From assembly GCA_030642005.1 (NCBI GenBank), contig DAOWOP010000050.1, forward strand, positions 1 to 14,715: a stretch of DNA of 14,715 bases, given 5' to 3'. Both the position numbers and the translations under genes were made by a program. Origin of the DNA: Planctomycetales bacterium. GTDB lineage: Bacteria; Planctomycetota; Phycisphaerae; SM23-33. The notes under the pieces were generated by a model, which did not search any database, was not told the origin of the DNA, and saw only the letters and a program-made list of their open reading frames with translations. This document shows, one piece after another, positions 6,350-13,338 of this stretch. The number at the start of each line of letters is the position of its first letter. Position 1 is the first letter of the stretch.

Positions 6350-8398
6350 ATGTTCAAGAACATGAAACTAGGGACGAAAATTGCGGGCGGTTTTGCAATC
6401 GTGTTGCTGTTGACGGCGGTGTTGAGCTACATCTCCTACAACGGCATGAGCACCGTCAGCGACAGGACCGATAAGGTCGCCGACTGCAATGCGATCATCC
6501 AAAAGATGGTCGTTATCCGCCAGCAGGAGAAGAACTTCGTAATCCGGGGCGACCACAAATACGTTACAAAGGTCGATGACCTGGTGGGCGAAGCCGTTAC
6601 AGCCCTGAACGAACTCAAGGGCAAGTTTGACAAGGCCCAAAACAAGGCGGCTATCGACGACATCATCCAGCACGCCAATTCATACAAGTCCGCCTTCGAT
6701 CACTACGTGGAACTGGCGGAAAAGAAGGCCGAACTGGTCAGCACCATCGGCAGCCTGGTTACAAGCGCCCGCGAGGTCGTCAGTGTGGCTGAAACAATGC
6801 GGGCGGAACAGAAAAACCAATTCGATGAAATCCTGCACGGTAAAACCAAGGCCGCCAAATCTACATCGGGTTCCGACAGTGGATCGGCGACCGCAGGTAC
6901 GCTGAAGGATAAGATGGTAGATGACAAACTAACCAAGGCCGACGACGCCAACCGGATAATCAAGTGGGCATTGGAATGCCGTCAACACGAAAAGAACTAC
7001 ATCCTCAGAAACGACGACACGTACGTCCAGAAAGTCAACGATAACGCACAGAAGATCACCAAATTGGCCAGGGCCATGAAGTCGCGTTTCCGGAAAGCCG
7101 AAAACCAGCAACAAACCGACCATGTAGTTGCTGCAATCGAGGTCTATCGCAAGGCGTTCGGCGAATTCGTCACAATGACGAACCAGCAGAAGGTCGCCGA
7201 TGAGCAGATGGTCGCCGCCGCCAGATCGACCATCGAAAACAGCCAGAAGGTCGTAACAGCTCAAAGCGGGCAGATGTACTCGCAGATGTCAACCGCCAAT
7301 ACGTTGATGATCGGCGGGGCGATTGTCGCCATTATCCTCGGTTCGATACTGGCTCTTGTGATTACTCGCGGTATTACCAAGCCGGTCAATCGCATCATCG
7401 AAGGTCTGGCCAGCGGCGCCGAACAGGTAACAGCGGCAAGCGGTCAGGTATCGGCCTCTTCGCAGTCTTTGGCACAGGGCGCTACCGAGCAGGCTGCCGC
7501 CGTCGAGGAAACCACCAGCAGCATCGAAGAGATGTCGTCGATGACCAAGCAGAACGCCGCCAACGCCAGCGAGGCCAAAAACCTCTCCGCCGGAGCACGC
7601 GACGGAGCCGACAAGGGCGCCGAGGCAATGGCCAGGATGTCCACAGCCATTGAGGACATCAAGAAATCATCCGATGAAACCTCTAAGATCATCAAGACGA
7701 TTGACGAGATCGCCTTCCAGACGAACCTGCTGGCGTTGAATGCAGCCGTTGAAGCGGCCCGCGCCGGAGACGCCGGTAAGGGCTTTGCCGTAGTGGCTGA
7801 AGAGGTTCGCAACCTCGCACAGCGCAGCGCAGAAGCGGCGAAGAACACCTCCGACATGATCGCCGAATCGGTAAAGAACGCCGATAACGGCGTTCAGATC
7901 AGCCAGGAAGTTACACAGCAATTCAACGAAATCACCGAAGGAATACGCAAAGTCAACGACCTGGTAGGAGAGATTTCCGCGGCCAGTAACGAACAGGCCC
8001 AGGGCGTCGAGCAGATAAATACGGCCGTTGGCCAGATAGACCAGGTTACCCAGACCAGTGCCGCAACGGCTGAAGAGTCGGCCTCGGCCTCTGAAGAACT
8101 CAGCGCCCAGGCCGAAGAACTCAAGCGCATGGTCAGTAACCTGCGTGCGATTGTTGAAGGTTCTTCAGCAAACAACAACACCTCCGGTCATCAAGCGGCC
8201 CATGCCGCCCAGGCCGGTAAGGCGTCAGGCAAGTTGGGCGGGTCAGATAAACTCTGGCACAAGATTTCCGACGGCGGGACGAAGAAGCAAGCCGCCGGAC
8301 AGAAAGCATCTTCGCCCAACCAGGGAAAGCAGCAGCCAGACCCTGAAGAACTCATCCCGCTGAACGACGAAGACACTTCGACGTTGGCGAAGTTCTGA
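6350..8398 (+). CDS. Methyl-accepting chemotaxis protein with a two-module (HBM-like) sensor domain
   Basis: The 682-residue transmembrane receptor has TM1 at about 11-33 and TM2 at about 318-340. The periplasmic domain carries two copies of an R-Q-x-E-K-N-[FY]-x-[IL]-R motif, starting at R57 and R211, each followed by D..Y..KV; this duplicated layout fits helical bimodular (HBM) sensors. After TM2 only a short ITKPVNRI remains of a HAMP; no GDL or DE motif is seen. The signalling hairpin has the conserved tip from about D452 (IAFQTNLLALNAAVEAARAG), where CheA and CheW dock, and Glu/Gln-rich methylation helices. A flexible Gly/Ser/Gln-rich tail ends in EELIPLND and a final Phe. The start at 6350 follows GGGAGAGGAA at 6334-6343; an upstream in-frame TTG at 6317 lacks such a site. 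The ligand is not predictable. Confidence 0.95.
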   Translation: MFKNMKLGTKIAGGFAIVLLLTAVLSYISYNGMSTVSDRTDKVADCNAIIQKMVVIRQQEKNFVIRGDHKYVTKVDDLVGEAVTALNELKGKFDKAQNKAAIDDIIQHANSYKSAFDHYVELAEKKAELVSTIGSLVTSAREVVSVAETMRAEQKNQFDEILHGKTKAAKSTSGSDSGSATAGTLKDKMVDDKLTKADDANRIIKWALECRQHEKNYILRNDDTYVQKVNDNAQKITKLARAMKSRFRKAENQQQTDHVVAAIEVYRKAFGEFVTMTNQQKVADEQMVAAARSTIENSQKVVTAQSGQMYSQMSTANTLMIGGAIVAIILGSILALVITRGITKPVNRIIEGLASGAEQVTAASGQVSASSQSLAQGATEQAAAVEETTSSIEEMSSMTKQNAANASEAKNLSAGARDGADKGAEAMARMSTAIEDIKKSSDETSKIIKTIDEIAFQTNLLALNAAVEAARAGDAGKGFAVVAEEVRNLAQRSAEAAKNTSDMIAESVKNADNGVQISQEVTQQFNEITEGIRKVNDLVGEISAASNEQAQGVEQINTAVGQIDQVTQTSAATAEESASASEELSAQAEELKRMVSNLRAIVEGSSANNNTSGHQAAHAAQAGKASGKLGGSDKLWHKISDGGTKKQAAGQKASSPNQGKQQPDPEELIPLNDEDTSTLAKF

Positions 8399-8430
8399 CG
8401 GGCTGGTTTTTTATCACCACGAAGGAAGGT

Positions 8431-8462
8431 ATCGGCTCCCCCCCTCCACTTGGGGAGCCGAT
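8431..8462 (+). terminator. Strong hairpin after the receptor gene (possible terminator)
   Basis: ATCGGCTCCCC (8431-8441) and GGGGAGCCGAT (8452-8462) form a perfect eleven-pair stem with a ten-base loop, 33 bases after the receptor stop. The following bases are C/T-rich but have no T run, so full termination is uncertain. Confidence 0.5.
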
Positions 8463-8511
8463 TCCCCTTCCTCCTGCGGTGAATAACATCAGGCGGCAGC
8501 GGGCCGGGTGT

Positions 8512-8581
8512 CGTGGCCGCGGCGTTTGCGGCCACGCTAAAGCCGACTTGATACGAACGTGGTCGCAAAAACCGCGACCAC
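8512..8581. repeat. REP-like pair of related palindromes in opposite orientation
   Basis: Hairpin 1 is CGTGGCCGC (8512-8520), loop GGCGTTT, GCGGCCACG (8528-8536). Hairpin 2 is GTGGTCGC (8559-8566), loop AAAAACC, GCGACCAC (8574-8581). Read on the minus strand, hairpin 2 becomes GTGGTCGC-GGTTTTT-GCGACCAC, clearly related to hairpin 1. So the two are a divergent repeat in inverted orientation, 22 bases apart, as in BIME/REP pairs. They end 32 bases before cheR. Confidence 0.5.
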
Positions 8582-8596
8582 ACCACACCCCGCTTC

Positions 8597-8603
8597 GGAG
8601 AGG
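8597..8603 (+). promoter_or_regulatory. Ribosome site that fixes the cheR start
   Basis: GGAGAGG lies nine bases before the ATG at 8613. The longer in-frame reading from a GTG at 8559 would start inside a palindrome and has no such site. Confidence 0.65.
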
Positions 8604-8612
8604 ATTCGTGCG

Positions 8613-9464
8613 ATGGGAAGCGCAACACTGCAATCGGCTGAACTTACAGAGGCGCAGTTCGGCAAAATCAAAACTCTGGTCAAGAGCCTCTGCGGCATCA
8701 GCCTCGGCAGCGGCAAGAAGGAACTGGTCAAGGCCAGGCTGAACAAACGACTCCGCGCACTGGGACTCGCCGATTACGACAAGTATATAAATCTTCTGCG
8801 GCATGACCAAACCGGCAACGAGTTGACGTCTATGCTCGACGCCATCTCGACGAACCTTACGAGTTTCTTTCGAGAGGCGGACCACTTCGATTACCTCGGG
8901 CAAAAGGTGCTCAAGCGGATGGCCGCCGATACCGCCGCCGGCAAGACGCCAAATCGCTTGCGAATATGGTCGGCAGGATGCTCCTCCGGCGAGGAACCCT
9001 ACTCCATCGCCATTACCGTCTGCAACAGCATCCCGAACTTGAAGGCATGGGACGCCGCAATCCTGGCGACGGATCTGTCCACACGGGTGCTGAACCGGGC
9101 GAAAGAGGGCGTTTATACGGCTGAACGCGTCAAGACAGTCAACCCGCAACTTCGCAGCCGATGTTTCAACTGTATCCAGTCTCGTCCCGACCGCCTCTAT
9201 CAGGTTAACGAGACGCTGCGGTCGCTGGTGCACTTTTCGCGTCTGAACCTGATGGGCGACTGGCCGATGCGCGGGCTGTTCGACGCCATATTCTGCCGGA
9301 ATGTGATGATCTACTTCGACAAGCCGACCCAGGGGCGGCTCGTCGAGCGATTCTGGGAGATTCTCGCGCCAAGCGGAACGTTGTTCATCGGTCATTCGGA
9401 ATCACTGACAAGCCTGCGGCACCATTTTCGTTACATTCAGCCAACGGTTTATGAAAAGGCGTGA
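8613..9464 (+). CDS. cheR: Chemoreceptor glutamate methyltransferase CheR
   Basis: The 283-residue enzyme transfers methyl groups from S-adenosylmethionine to Glu residues on the receptor, driving adaptation. The length is close to E. coli CheR. The N-terminal helical domain (about 1-85) is followed by S-T-N-L-T-S-F-F-R-E, the SAM-binding loop A-G-C-S-S-G-E-E-P-Y (G122-Y130), ILATDLSTRVL for the adenosyl-binding acidic strand, and the conserved F-C-R-N-V-M-I-Y-F block with N230. The start is set by GGAGAGG at 8597-8603, not by an upstream GTG within a palindrome. The 3' end sits beside cheD, whose ribosome site starts seven bases after the cheR stop. The receptor two genes upstream is the likely substrate. 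Confidence 0.96.
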   Translation: MGSATLQSAELTEAQFGKIKTLVKSLCGISLGSGKKELVKARLNKRLRALGLADYDKYINLLRHDQTGNELTSMLDAISTNLTSFFREADHFDYLGQKVLKRMAADTAAGKTPNRLRIWSAGCSSGEEPYSIAITVCNSIPNLKAWDAAILATDLSTRVLNRAKEGVYTAERVKTVNPQLRSRCFNCIQSRPDRLYQVNETLRSLVHFSRLNLMGDWPMRGLFDAIFCRNVMIYFDKPTQGRLVERFWEILAPSGTLFIGHSESLTSLRHHFRYIQPTVYEKA

Positions 9465-9470
9465 CTAACT

Positions 9471-9477
9471 GGAGGAA
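9471..9477 (+). promoter_or_regulatory. Ribosome site that fixes the cheD start
   Basis: GGAGGAA precedes the GTG at 9482. The alternative in-frame GTG at 9461 overlaps the cheR stop and has no purine run before it, so 9482 is preferred. Confidence 0.7.
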
Positions 9478-9481
9478 CAAA

Positions 9482-9961
9482 GTGAAACACGTCGTCGGCG
9501 TGGCAGACATGAAGATTTCCTCCGAACCGGGCGATACCGTCGTTACTCACGCGCTGGGAAGTTGCCTGGGGATTGCGGCCTACGATCCGGCCGCTCACAT
9601 CGGCGGCATCTTACACGTGATGATGCCGACATCGACACTGAATCCGAATAAGGCCAAGACCAATCCATATATGTTTGTTGATACCGGCATTCCGGCGTTC
9701 TTCCGCGAACTGTACACCGTCGGCGGAGTCAAACGCCGCCTGATTATTAAAGTCGCCGGCGGAGCGAATGTCCACAGCGCCAACGGCGACCGCTTCGCCA
9801 TCGGTAAAAAGAATTACGTCATGCTGCGAAAAATCTTCTGGAAAAACGGCGTCCTCATAGAGGCCGAGGACGTCGGAGGCAACTGCGCCAGAACAATGTA
9901 CCTGGAACTAAACAACGGCAAGGTCCGGCTCAGCACAGCCGGAACAGAAAGAGAATTATAG
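9482..9961 (+). CDS. cheD: Chemoreceptor glutamine deamidase CheD
   Basis: The 159-residue enzyme deamidates selected Gln residues of receptors and, in other bacteria, binds CheC-type phosphatases. The catalytic residues are visible: T22 in THALGSC, C28 in GSCLGI, and H45 in ILHVMMP. They are offset by one from Thermotoga maritima CheD (T21, C27, H44). The Gly-rich K-V-A-G-G-A-N-V block and R-F-A-I-G-K-K-N are also typical. The GTG start at 9482 follows GGAGGAA and places the first residues at the usual family start (V-K-H-V-V-G-V-A-D). It lies directly after cheR, so it is expressed with it. No CheC is encoded in the window; the two CheX proteins are the only phosphatase partners nearby. Confidence 0.95.
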   Translation: MKHVVGVADMKISSEPGDTVVTHALGSCLGIAAYDPAAHIGGILHVMMPTSTLNPNKAKTNPYMFVDTGIPAFFRELYTVGGVKRRLIIKVAGGANVHSANGDRFAIGKKNYVMLRKIFWKNGVLIEAEDVGGNCARTMYLELNNGKVRLSTAGTEREL

Positions 9962-10017
9962 GGTGCTTGCCGCAATATTGTCGAAGCAGATGTATGGGAC
10001 TTTTGGGAGGTAATAAA

Positions 10018-10410
10018 ATGTCCTTGAATATACTGGTCGTGGACGACAGTACCGTAGTGAGGCTGTCGATTGTCAGGGCGTTGCGCCTGGCCGAGATCCC
10101 CGTCGGCGAGGTTCATGAGGCATCCAACGGCCAGGAAGGCCTGGCCGTCCTCAAGGACCACTGGGTTGACCTGATCTTCGCCGATATCAACATGCCGGTT
10201 ATGAACGGCGAAGAGATGATTAAACACATACGGGCCGAACCGGCATGGGAAGAGACGCCTATCATCGTGATTTCCACCGAAGGCAGCCGAACGCGGATAG
10301 AACGACTGGAACAGGCCGGTGCGAGGTTCGTTCACAAGCCCTTCTCGCCTGAAACCATACGTGAAGTCATCAACGAAATAACAGGAATATGCCATGAACA
10401 GCAGGTATGA
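10018..10410 (+). CDS. cheY: CheY-type response regulator, second copy
   Basis: The 130-residue single receiver domain has D9-D10, the phospho-acceptor D56 in FADINMPVMNG, the switch Thr in VISTEGS, and Lys in VHKPFS. It lacks the Lys/Phe-rich tail of the first CheY in this window. GGGAGG at 10005-10010 sets the ATG. Its end overlaps the start of a CheX-type phosphatase gene by 17 bases, implying translational coupling and a dedicated enzyme-substrate pair. It may drive the motor or act as a phosphate sink; sequence alone does not tell which. Confidence 0.95.
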   Translation: MSLNILVVDDSTVVRLSIVRALRLAEIPVGEVHEASNGQEGLAVLKDHWVDLIFADINMPVMNGEEMIKHIRAEPAWEETPIIVISTEGSRTRIERLEQAGARFVHKPFSPETIREVINEITGICHEQQV

Positions 10411-10885
10411 TGAACAATTGTATTGTGTGGCCGAGGACACCTTCGCCGCATTGGCATTTATGATGCCGACGGATGAAGAAACGCCGGAAGAAACTCCTCC
10501 CCACGACGATCTCGTCGCAAGTGTTGCGTTCGCAGGCCCGTTCCGGGGCATACTCTTTCTGTCGGTTTCGACCGATCTGCTGGGCGAACTGGCAGCCAAC
10601 ATGCTGGGGCTGGAAGGGCCGGAAGAACCCCCGATCGACAAGCGGCTCGACGCCTTCGCCGAAGCGCTGAACGTTATCTGCGGCAACCTGCTTCCGGTCA
10701 TCGCCGGGACGGAAGTCGTCTTCGATGTTCACGCCCCGGAAATCCAGGCAGACAGTCGAATCCCCGCCGAAGTTGAGCAACACGAACCAGCGGGGGCGGC
10801 CCGACTGACCCTGGACGCCGGAATGGCTGAACTGGCTCTGTTTATCGACGATCAACCGGCAGCAGTTACAGATTCAGCGGCATAG
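10394..10885 (+). CDS. cheX: CheX-type CheY-P phosphatase, second copy
   Basis: The 163-residue protein carries one complete CheC/CheX active-site signature: D86, E90, N93 and P115 (D-x3-E-x2-N with Pro 22 residues after Asn), in L-D-A-F-A-E-A-L-N-V-I-C-G-N. A strand block V-A-S-V-A-F-A-G-P-F-R-G-I-L-F-L precedes it. Outside the signature it is clearly different from the first CheX in the window, so it is not a recent duplicate. Its start lies inside cheY2 with AGGA at 10383-10386. It should dephosphorylate the second CheY. The N-terminal half is acidic and Pro-rich (about residues 24-40). Confidence 0.75.
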   Translation: MNSRYDEQLYCVAEDTFAALAFMMPTDEETPEETPPHDDLVASVAFAGPFRGILFLSVSTDLLGELAANMLGLEGPEEPPIDKRLDAFAEALNVICGNLLPVIAGTEVVFDVHAPEIQADSRIPAEVEQHEPAGAARLTLDAGMAELALFIDDQPAAVTDSAA

Positions 10886-10918
10886 CCGCTACACTACGAC
10901 AAAGGAAGGAACAATCAC

Positions 10919-11983
10919 ATGATCAGGGTCCTTGTAGTAGATGATTCCGCCGTTGTCCGACAGGTCCTCACAAAGGAACTTTCCAAGGCCCAGGGCATTG
11001 AGGTCGTCGGGACGGCCGTCGATCCGTACGCCGCGAGGGACAAAATAATCAGCCTCAATCCCGACGTGCTGACACTGGACCTGGAAATGCCGCGGATGGA
11101 CGGGCTGACCTTTCTGCAGAAATTGATGAAGTATCATCCCCTCCCCGTCATCGTCGTCAGTTCGCTCACACCCAAGGGCAGCGAAACGGCTTTGCGCGCT
11201 CTGGAGTTGGGCGCGATCGAGGTTGTCTCCAAGCCGGGTTCGGCCTACACGGTGGCCGACATATCCGAGATGCTGGTTGATAAGATCAGGGCGGCGTCAA
11301 TGGCTCGCTACAGCATCGGGCGCACCACCAGCCGGTCCGCGTCCGATCCGGTAAGAACCCCCCCACCGAAATTGATGCGCACCACTCACCGGATACTGGC
11401 CATCGGGGCCTCAACCGGCGGGACAAAGGCAATCGAGGACGTTCTCGTCAACCTTCCGACAAATACGCCCGGAACGGTAATCGTCCAGCACATGCCCGAA
11501 CACTTCACCGCCACCTTTGCGGAGCGGCTGAACTCGCTGTGCCCGATGGAGGTCCGGGAGGCGGTCGATAACGACCTGGTCATTCCGGGCGTGGCGCTGA
11601 TAGCACCGGGAAACTATCATATGGTCCTGATGCGAAGCGGGGCGCGATACTCCGTCGCTATCAAGACAGGCCCACAGATCCATCACCAGCGCCCCAGTGT
11701 CGATGTGCTGTTTCGCTCGGTCGCAGCCACCGCCGGGCCTAACGCCATTGGCGTCATTCTTACCGGTATGGGCGCCGACGGCGCAAAGGGAATGCTCGCC
11801 ATGCGTCAGGCCGGCGCAAGTACGCTGGCCCAGAACGAAGAGAGTTGCGTCGTCTTCGGAATGCCAAAGGAAGCAATTGAAATAGGAGCAGCGGAAAAGA
11901 TTCTGCCTCTGAACCAGATGCCCCGCCGGATAATCGAACTGGCGTCGTCAAATTCAGGCCAACACGCATCCGTATCCGCATAA
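10919..11983 (+). CDS. cheB: Receptor methylesterase and glutamine deamidase CheB
   Basis: The 354-residue protein removes methyl groups from receptors when phosphorylated by CheA. It has an N-terminal receiver domain (about 1-120; D8-D9 and acceptor D54 in LTLDLEMPRMDG), a linker with Ser/Arg/Pro (about 130-155), and the esterase domain with catalytic S165 in GASTGG, H191 in VQHMPEHF and D287 in GMGADGAKGM. These are each one residue later than E. coli S164, H190 and D286. AAGGAAGGA precedes the ATG. It follows cheX2 by 33 bases and is followed 18 bases later by a CBS-domain gene, so all three are probably one transcript. Confidence 0.97.
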   Translation: MIRVLVVDDSAVVRQVLTKELSKAQGIEVVGTAVDPYAARDKIISLNPDVLTLDLEMPRMDGLTFLQKLMKYHPLPVIVVSSLTPKGSETALRALELGAIEVVSKPGSAYTVADISEMLVDKIRAASMARYSIGRTTSRSASDPVRTPPPKLMRTTHRILAIGASTGGTKAIEDVLVNLPTNTPGTVIVQHMPEHFTATFAERLNSLCPMEVREAVDNDLVIPGVALIAPGNYHMVLMRSGARYSVAIKTGPQIHHQRPSVDVLFRSVAATAGPNAIGVILTGMGADGAKGMLAMRQAGASTLAQNEESCVVFGMPKEAIEIGAAEKILPLNQMPRRIIELASSNSGQHASVSA

Positions 11984-12001
11984 AGACAAGGAGCCACAAT
12001 A

Positions 12002-12436
12002 ATGGCAACTATAGAAGACATCCTGATGGCCAAAGGCCCCGACGTTATCGTCGCGACCTCGACAAATACCGTCATGGAGGCGATAAAAATGATGGCCAAA
12101 GCCAAGGTCGGCTCTGTGATCATCAGGGACGACGATGAAGTCAAAGGAATCTTCACCGAAAGAGACCTGCTCATCCGTGTGGTCGCAGCCGACAAAGACC
12201 CGTCCTCCACGCCGATTACCGAGGTAATGTCCTCGCCGGTGAAAAGTTGCCGACTCAGCGACGACGTGGATAAGTGCGCCAAGGAACTCACCGACTCGCA
12301 CATACGCCACATGGCCGTTATCGAGGACGGTGCACTGGTAGGTTTAATCGGTCTGAGGGACATGCTGACCGCCGCACTCAACAGCCGGGAAGAAAAAATC
12401 CGCACCCTCGAAGCAATCACCGGGCAAGGCGCCTGA
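12002..12436 (+). CDS. Tandem CBS-domain protein
   Basis: The 144-residue protein consists of two CBS domains (about 8-62 and 73-130), with the usual G-S-V-I-I, G-I-F-T-E-R-D-L and H-M-A-V-I-E-D, G-L-I-G-L-R-D-M motifs. Two CBS domains form a Bateman module, which in many proteins binds adenine nucleotides or related ligands and senses energy state. There is no attached enzyme or transporter domain, so it must act on a partner or on its own. AAGGAG lies about eight bases before the ATG. It is the last gene of the che run, 18 bases after cheB, which suggests a link to chemotaxis that is not part of the canonical system. No specific function can be assigned. Confidence 0.85.
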   Translation: MATIEDILMAKGPDVIVATSTNTVMEAIKMMAKAKVGSVIIRDDDEVKGIFTERDLLIRVVAADKDPSSTPITEVMSSPVKSCRLSDDVDKCAKELTDSHIRHMAVIEDGALVGLIGLRDMLTAALNSREEKIRTLEAITGQGA

Positions 12437-12455
12437 AGCCGACGGAAGCAAGTAC

Positions 12456-12529
12456 GGCAGGCAGGTCCGCCCTGCGCCTGCCTAGGACGAAACAAGCAGC
12501 CCATTCCGACGTGTCGGGATGGGCTGCTT
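12456..12529 (+). terminator. Compound hairpin closing the che gene run
   Basis: Two stems follow the CBS gene. The first uses GGCAG and GCAGG against CCTGC and CTGCC (12456-12482). The second is very strong: AAGCAGCCCATTCCGA (12494-12509) against TCGGGATGGGCTGCTT (12514-12529), sixteen pairs with one G-U pair and a CGTG loop. No T run follows on the plus strand. It probably ends or protects the che transcript. Confidence 0.5.
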
Positions 12530-12598
12530 ACATGGATACCATTTTCTTGAAATGCTCTGGACGCTACTGAAGGCGCTGCGATAGACTTATGAAGCGAC

Positions 12599-12604
12599 GA
12601 GGAA
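12599..12604 (+). promoter_or_regulatory. Ribosome site that fixes the start of the NarL-type regulator
   Basis: GAGGAA lies five bases before the GTG at 12610. The in-frame ATG at 12589 has no purine run before it, and the receiver domain begins right after the GTG. Confidence 0.65.
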
Positions 12605-12609
12605 CTTTC

Positions 12610-13263
12610 GTGAGTATACGAATCCTTCTGGCTGATGATCACAGGCTGCTTCGAGACGGCCTCCGAGCGCTTCTGTCGGGTGAGCCCGCCATGAAAATCG
12701 TCGGCGAGGCGGACAACGGCCGGGTCGCCGTGGAACTCGCCCGCAGGTTGTCGCCGGACGTCGTCCTGCTGGATGCGAACATGCCCGAACTCAATGGCGC
12801 GCTGGCGACGCGGAAAATCCTCGCCGACTGCCCACACGTCAGGGTCATCGCCCTGTCGATGTACTCCGACGGGCGATTCGTGCGGGATTTGCTCCGCGCC
12901 GGCGCATCGGCATACCTGCTCAAAACCTGCGGCTTCGAAGAACTCGTCCACGCAATCAAGGTCGTAACCGCAGGTAAAGATTACCTCAGCCCCGACATAA
13001 CCGCCGCCGTGGTCAAGGATTACGTGCAGGGCATGGAACTGTCGGATTCGGCGCCCGCAGCAAACATCAGCAACAGGGAAACCGAAGTGCTGCAACTTCT
13101 GGCAGAAGGAAAAACCTCCAAGGAAATCGCCTCCATGCTGGGCGTGAGCGTCAAGACCGTTACCACGCACCGCCAGAACATCATGGACAAACTGGACATC
13201 CGCAGCGTGGCGGAACTGACCAAATACGCCGTCCGCGAAGGCCTGACCACGCTTGAGTCCTGA
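12610..13263 (+). CDS. NarL/FixJ-type response regulator with LuxR-type DNA-binding domain
   Basis: The 217-residue transcription factor has a receiver domain (about 1-120; D9-D10, phospho-acceptor D55 in VVLLDANMPELNG, Lys in YLLKTCGF) and a C-terminal LuxR/GerE helix-turn-helix (about 153-210) with I-S-N-R-E-T-E-V-L and K-T-V-T-T-H-R-Q-N-I-M-D-K-L, the recognition helix. On phosphorylation it should bind DNA as a dimer. No histidine kinase gene adjoins it; the only kinase in the window is CheA. A long hairpin separates it from the che genes, so it is probably transcribed apart from them. The target genes are unknown. Confidence 0.93.
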   Translation: MSIRILLADDHRLLRDGLRALLSGEPAMKIVGEADNGRVAVELARRLSPDVVLLDANMPELNGALATRKILADCPHVRVIALSMYSDGRFVRDLLRAGASAYLLKTCGFEELVHAIKVVTAGKDYLSPDITAAVVKDYVQGMELSDSAPAANISNRETEVLQLLAEGKTSKEIASMLGVSVKTVTTHRQNIMDKLDIRSVAELTKYAVREGLTTLES

Positions 13264-13338
13264 TTCACTTCCGCCGATACAAATAACAGAACGACACCCC
13301 AAACCGGCTCACATAAATACTATTGGACGGACGCGACG

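Noticed and set aside
8559..8612. Upstream GTG start for cheR
   Set aside because: The GTG is part of a palindrome and has no ribosome site; GGAGAGG precedes the ATG at 8613.
8352..9395. Minus-strand open frame of 347 codons
   Set aside because: Antisense shadow of cheR, with no family resemblance.
11806..13302. Minus-strand open frame of 498 codons
   Set aside because: It lies antisense to the end of cheB, the CBS gene and the NarL-type gene, all strongly supported; long antisense frames are common in GC-rich genes.
13264..13338. GCCGATAC at 13273-13280 as a sigma28 -10 element
   Set aside because: No TAAA-like -35 element lies at the proper distance.
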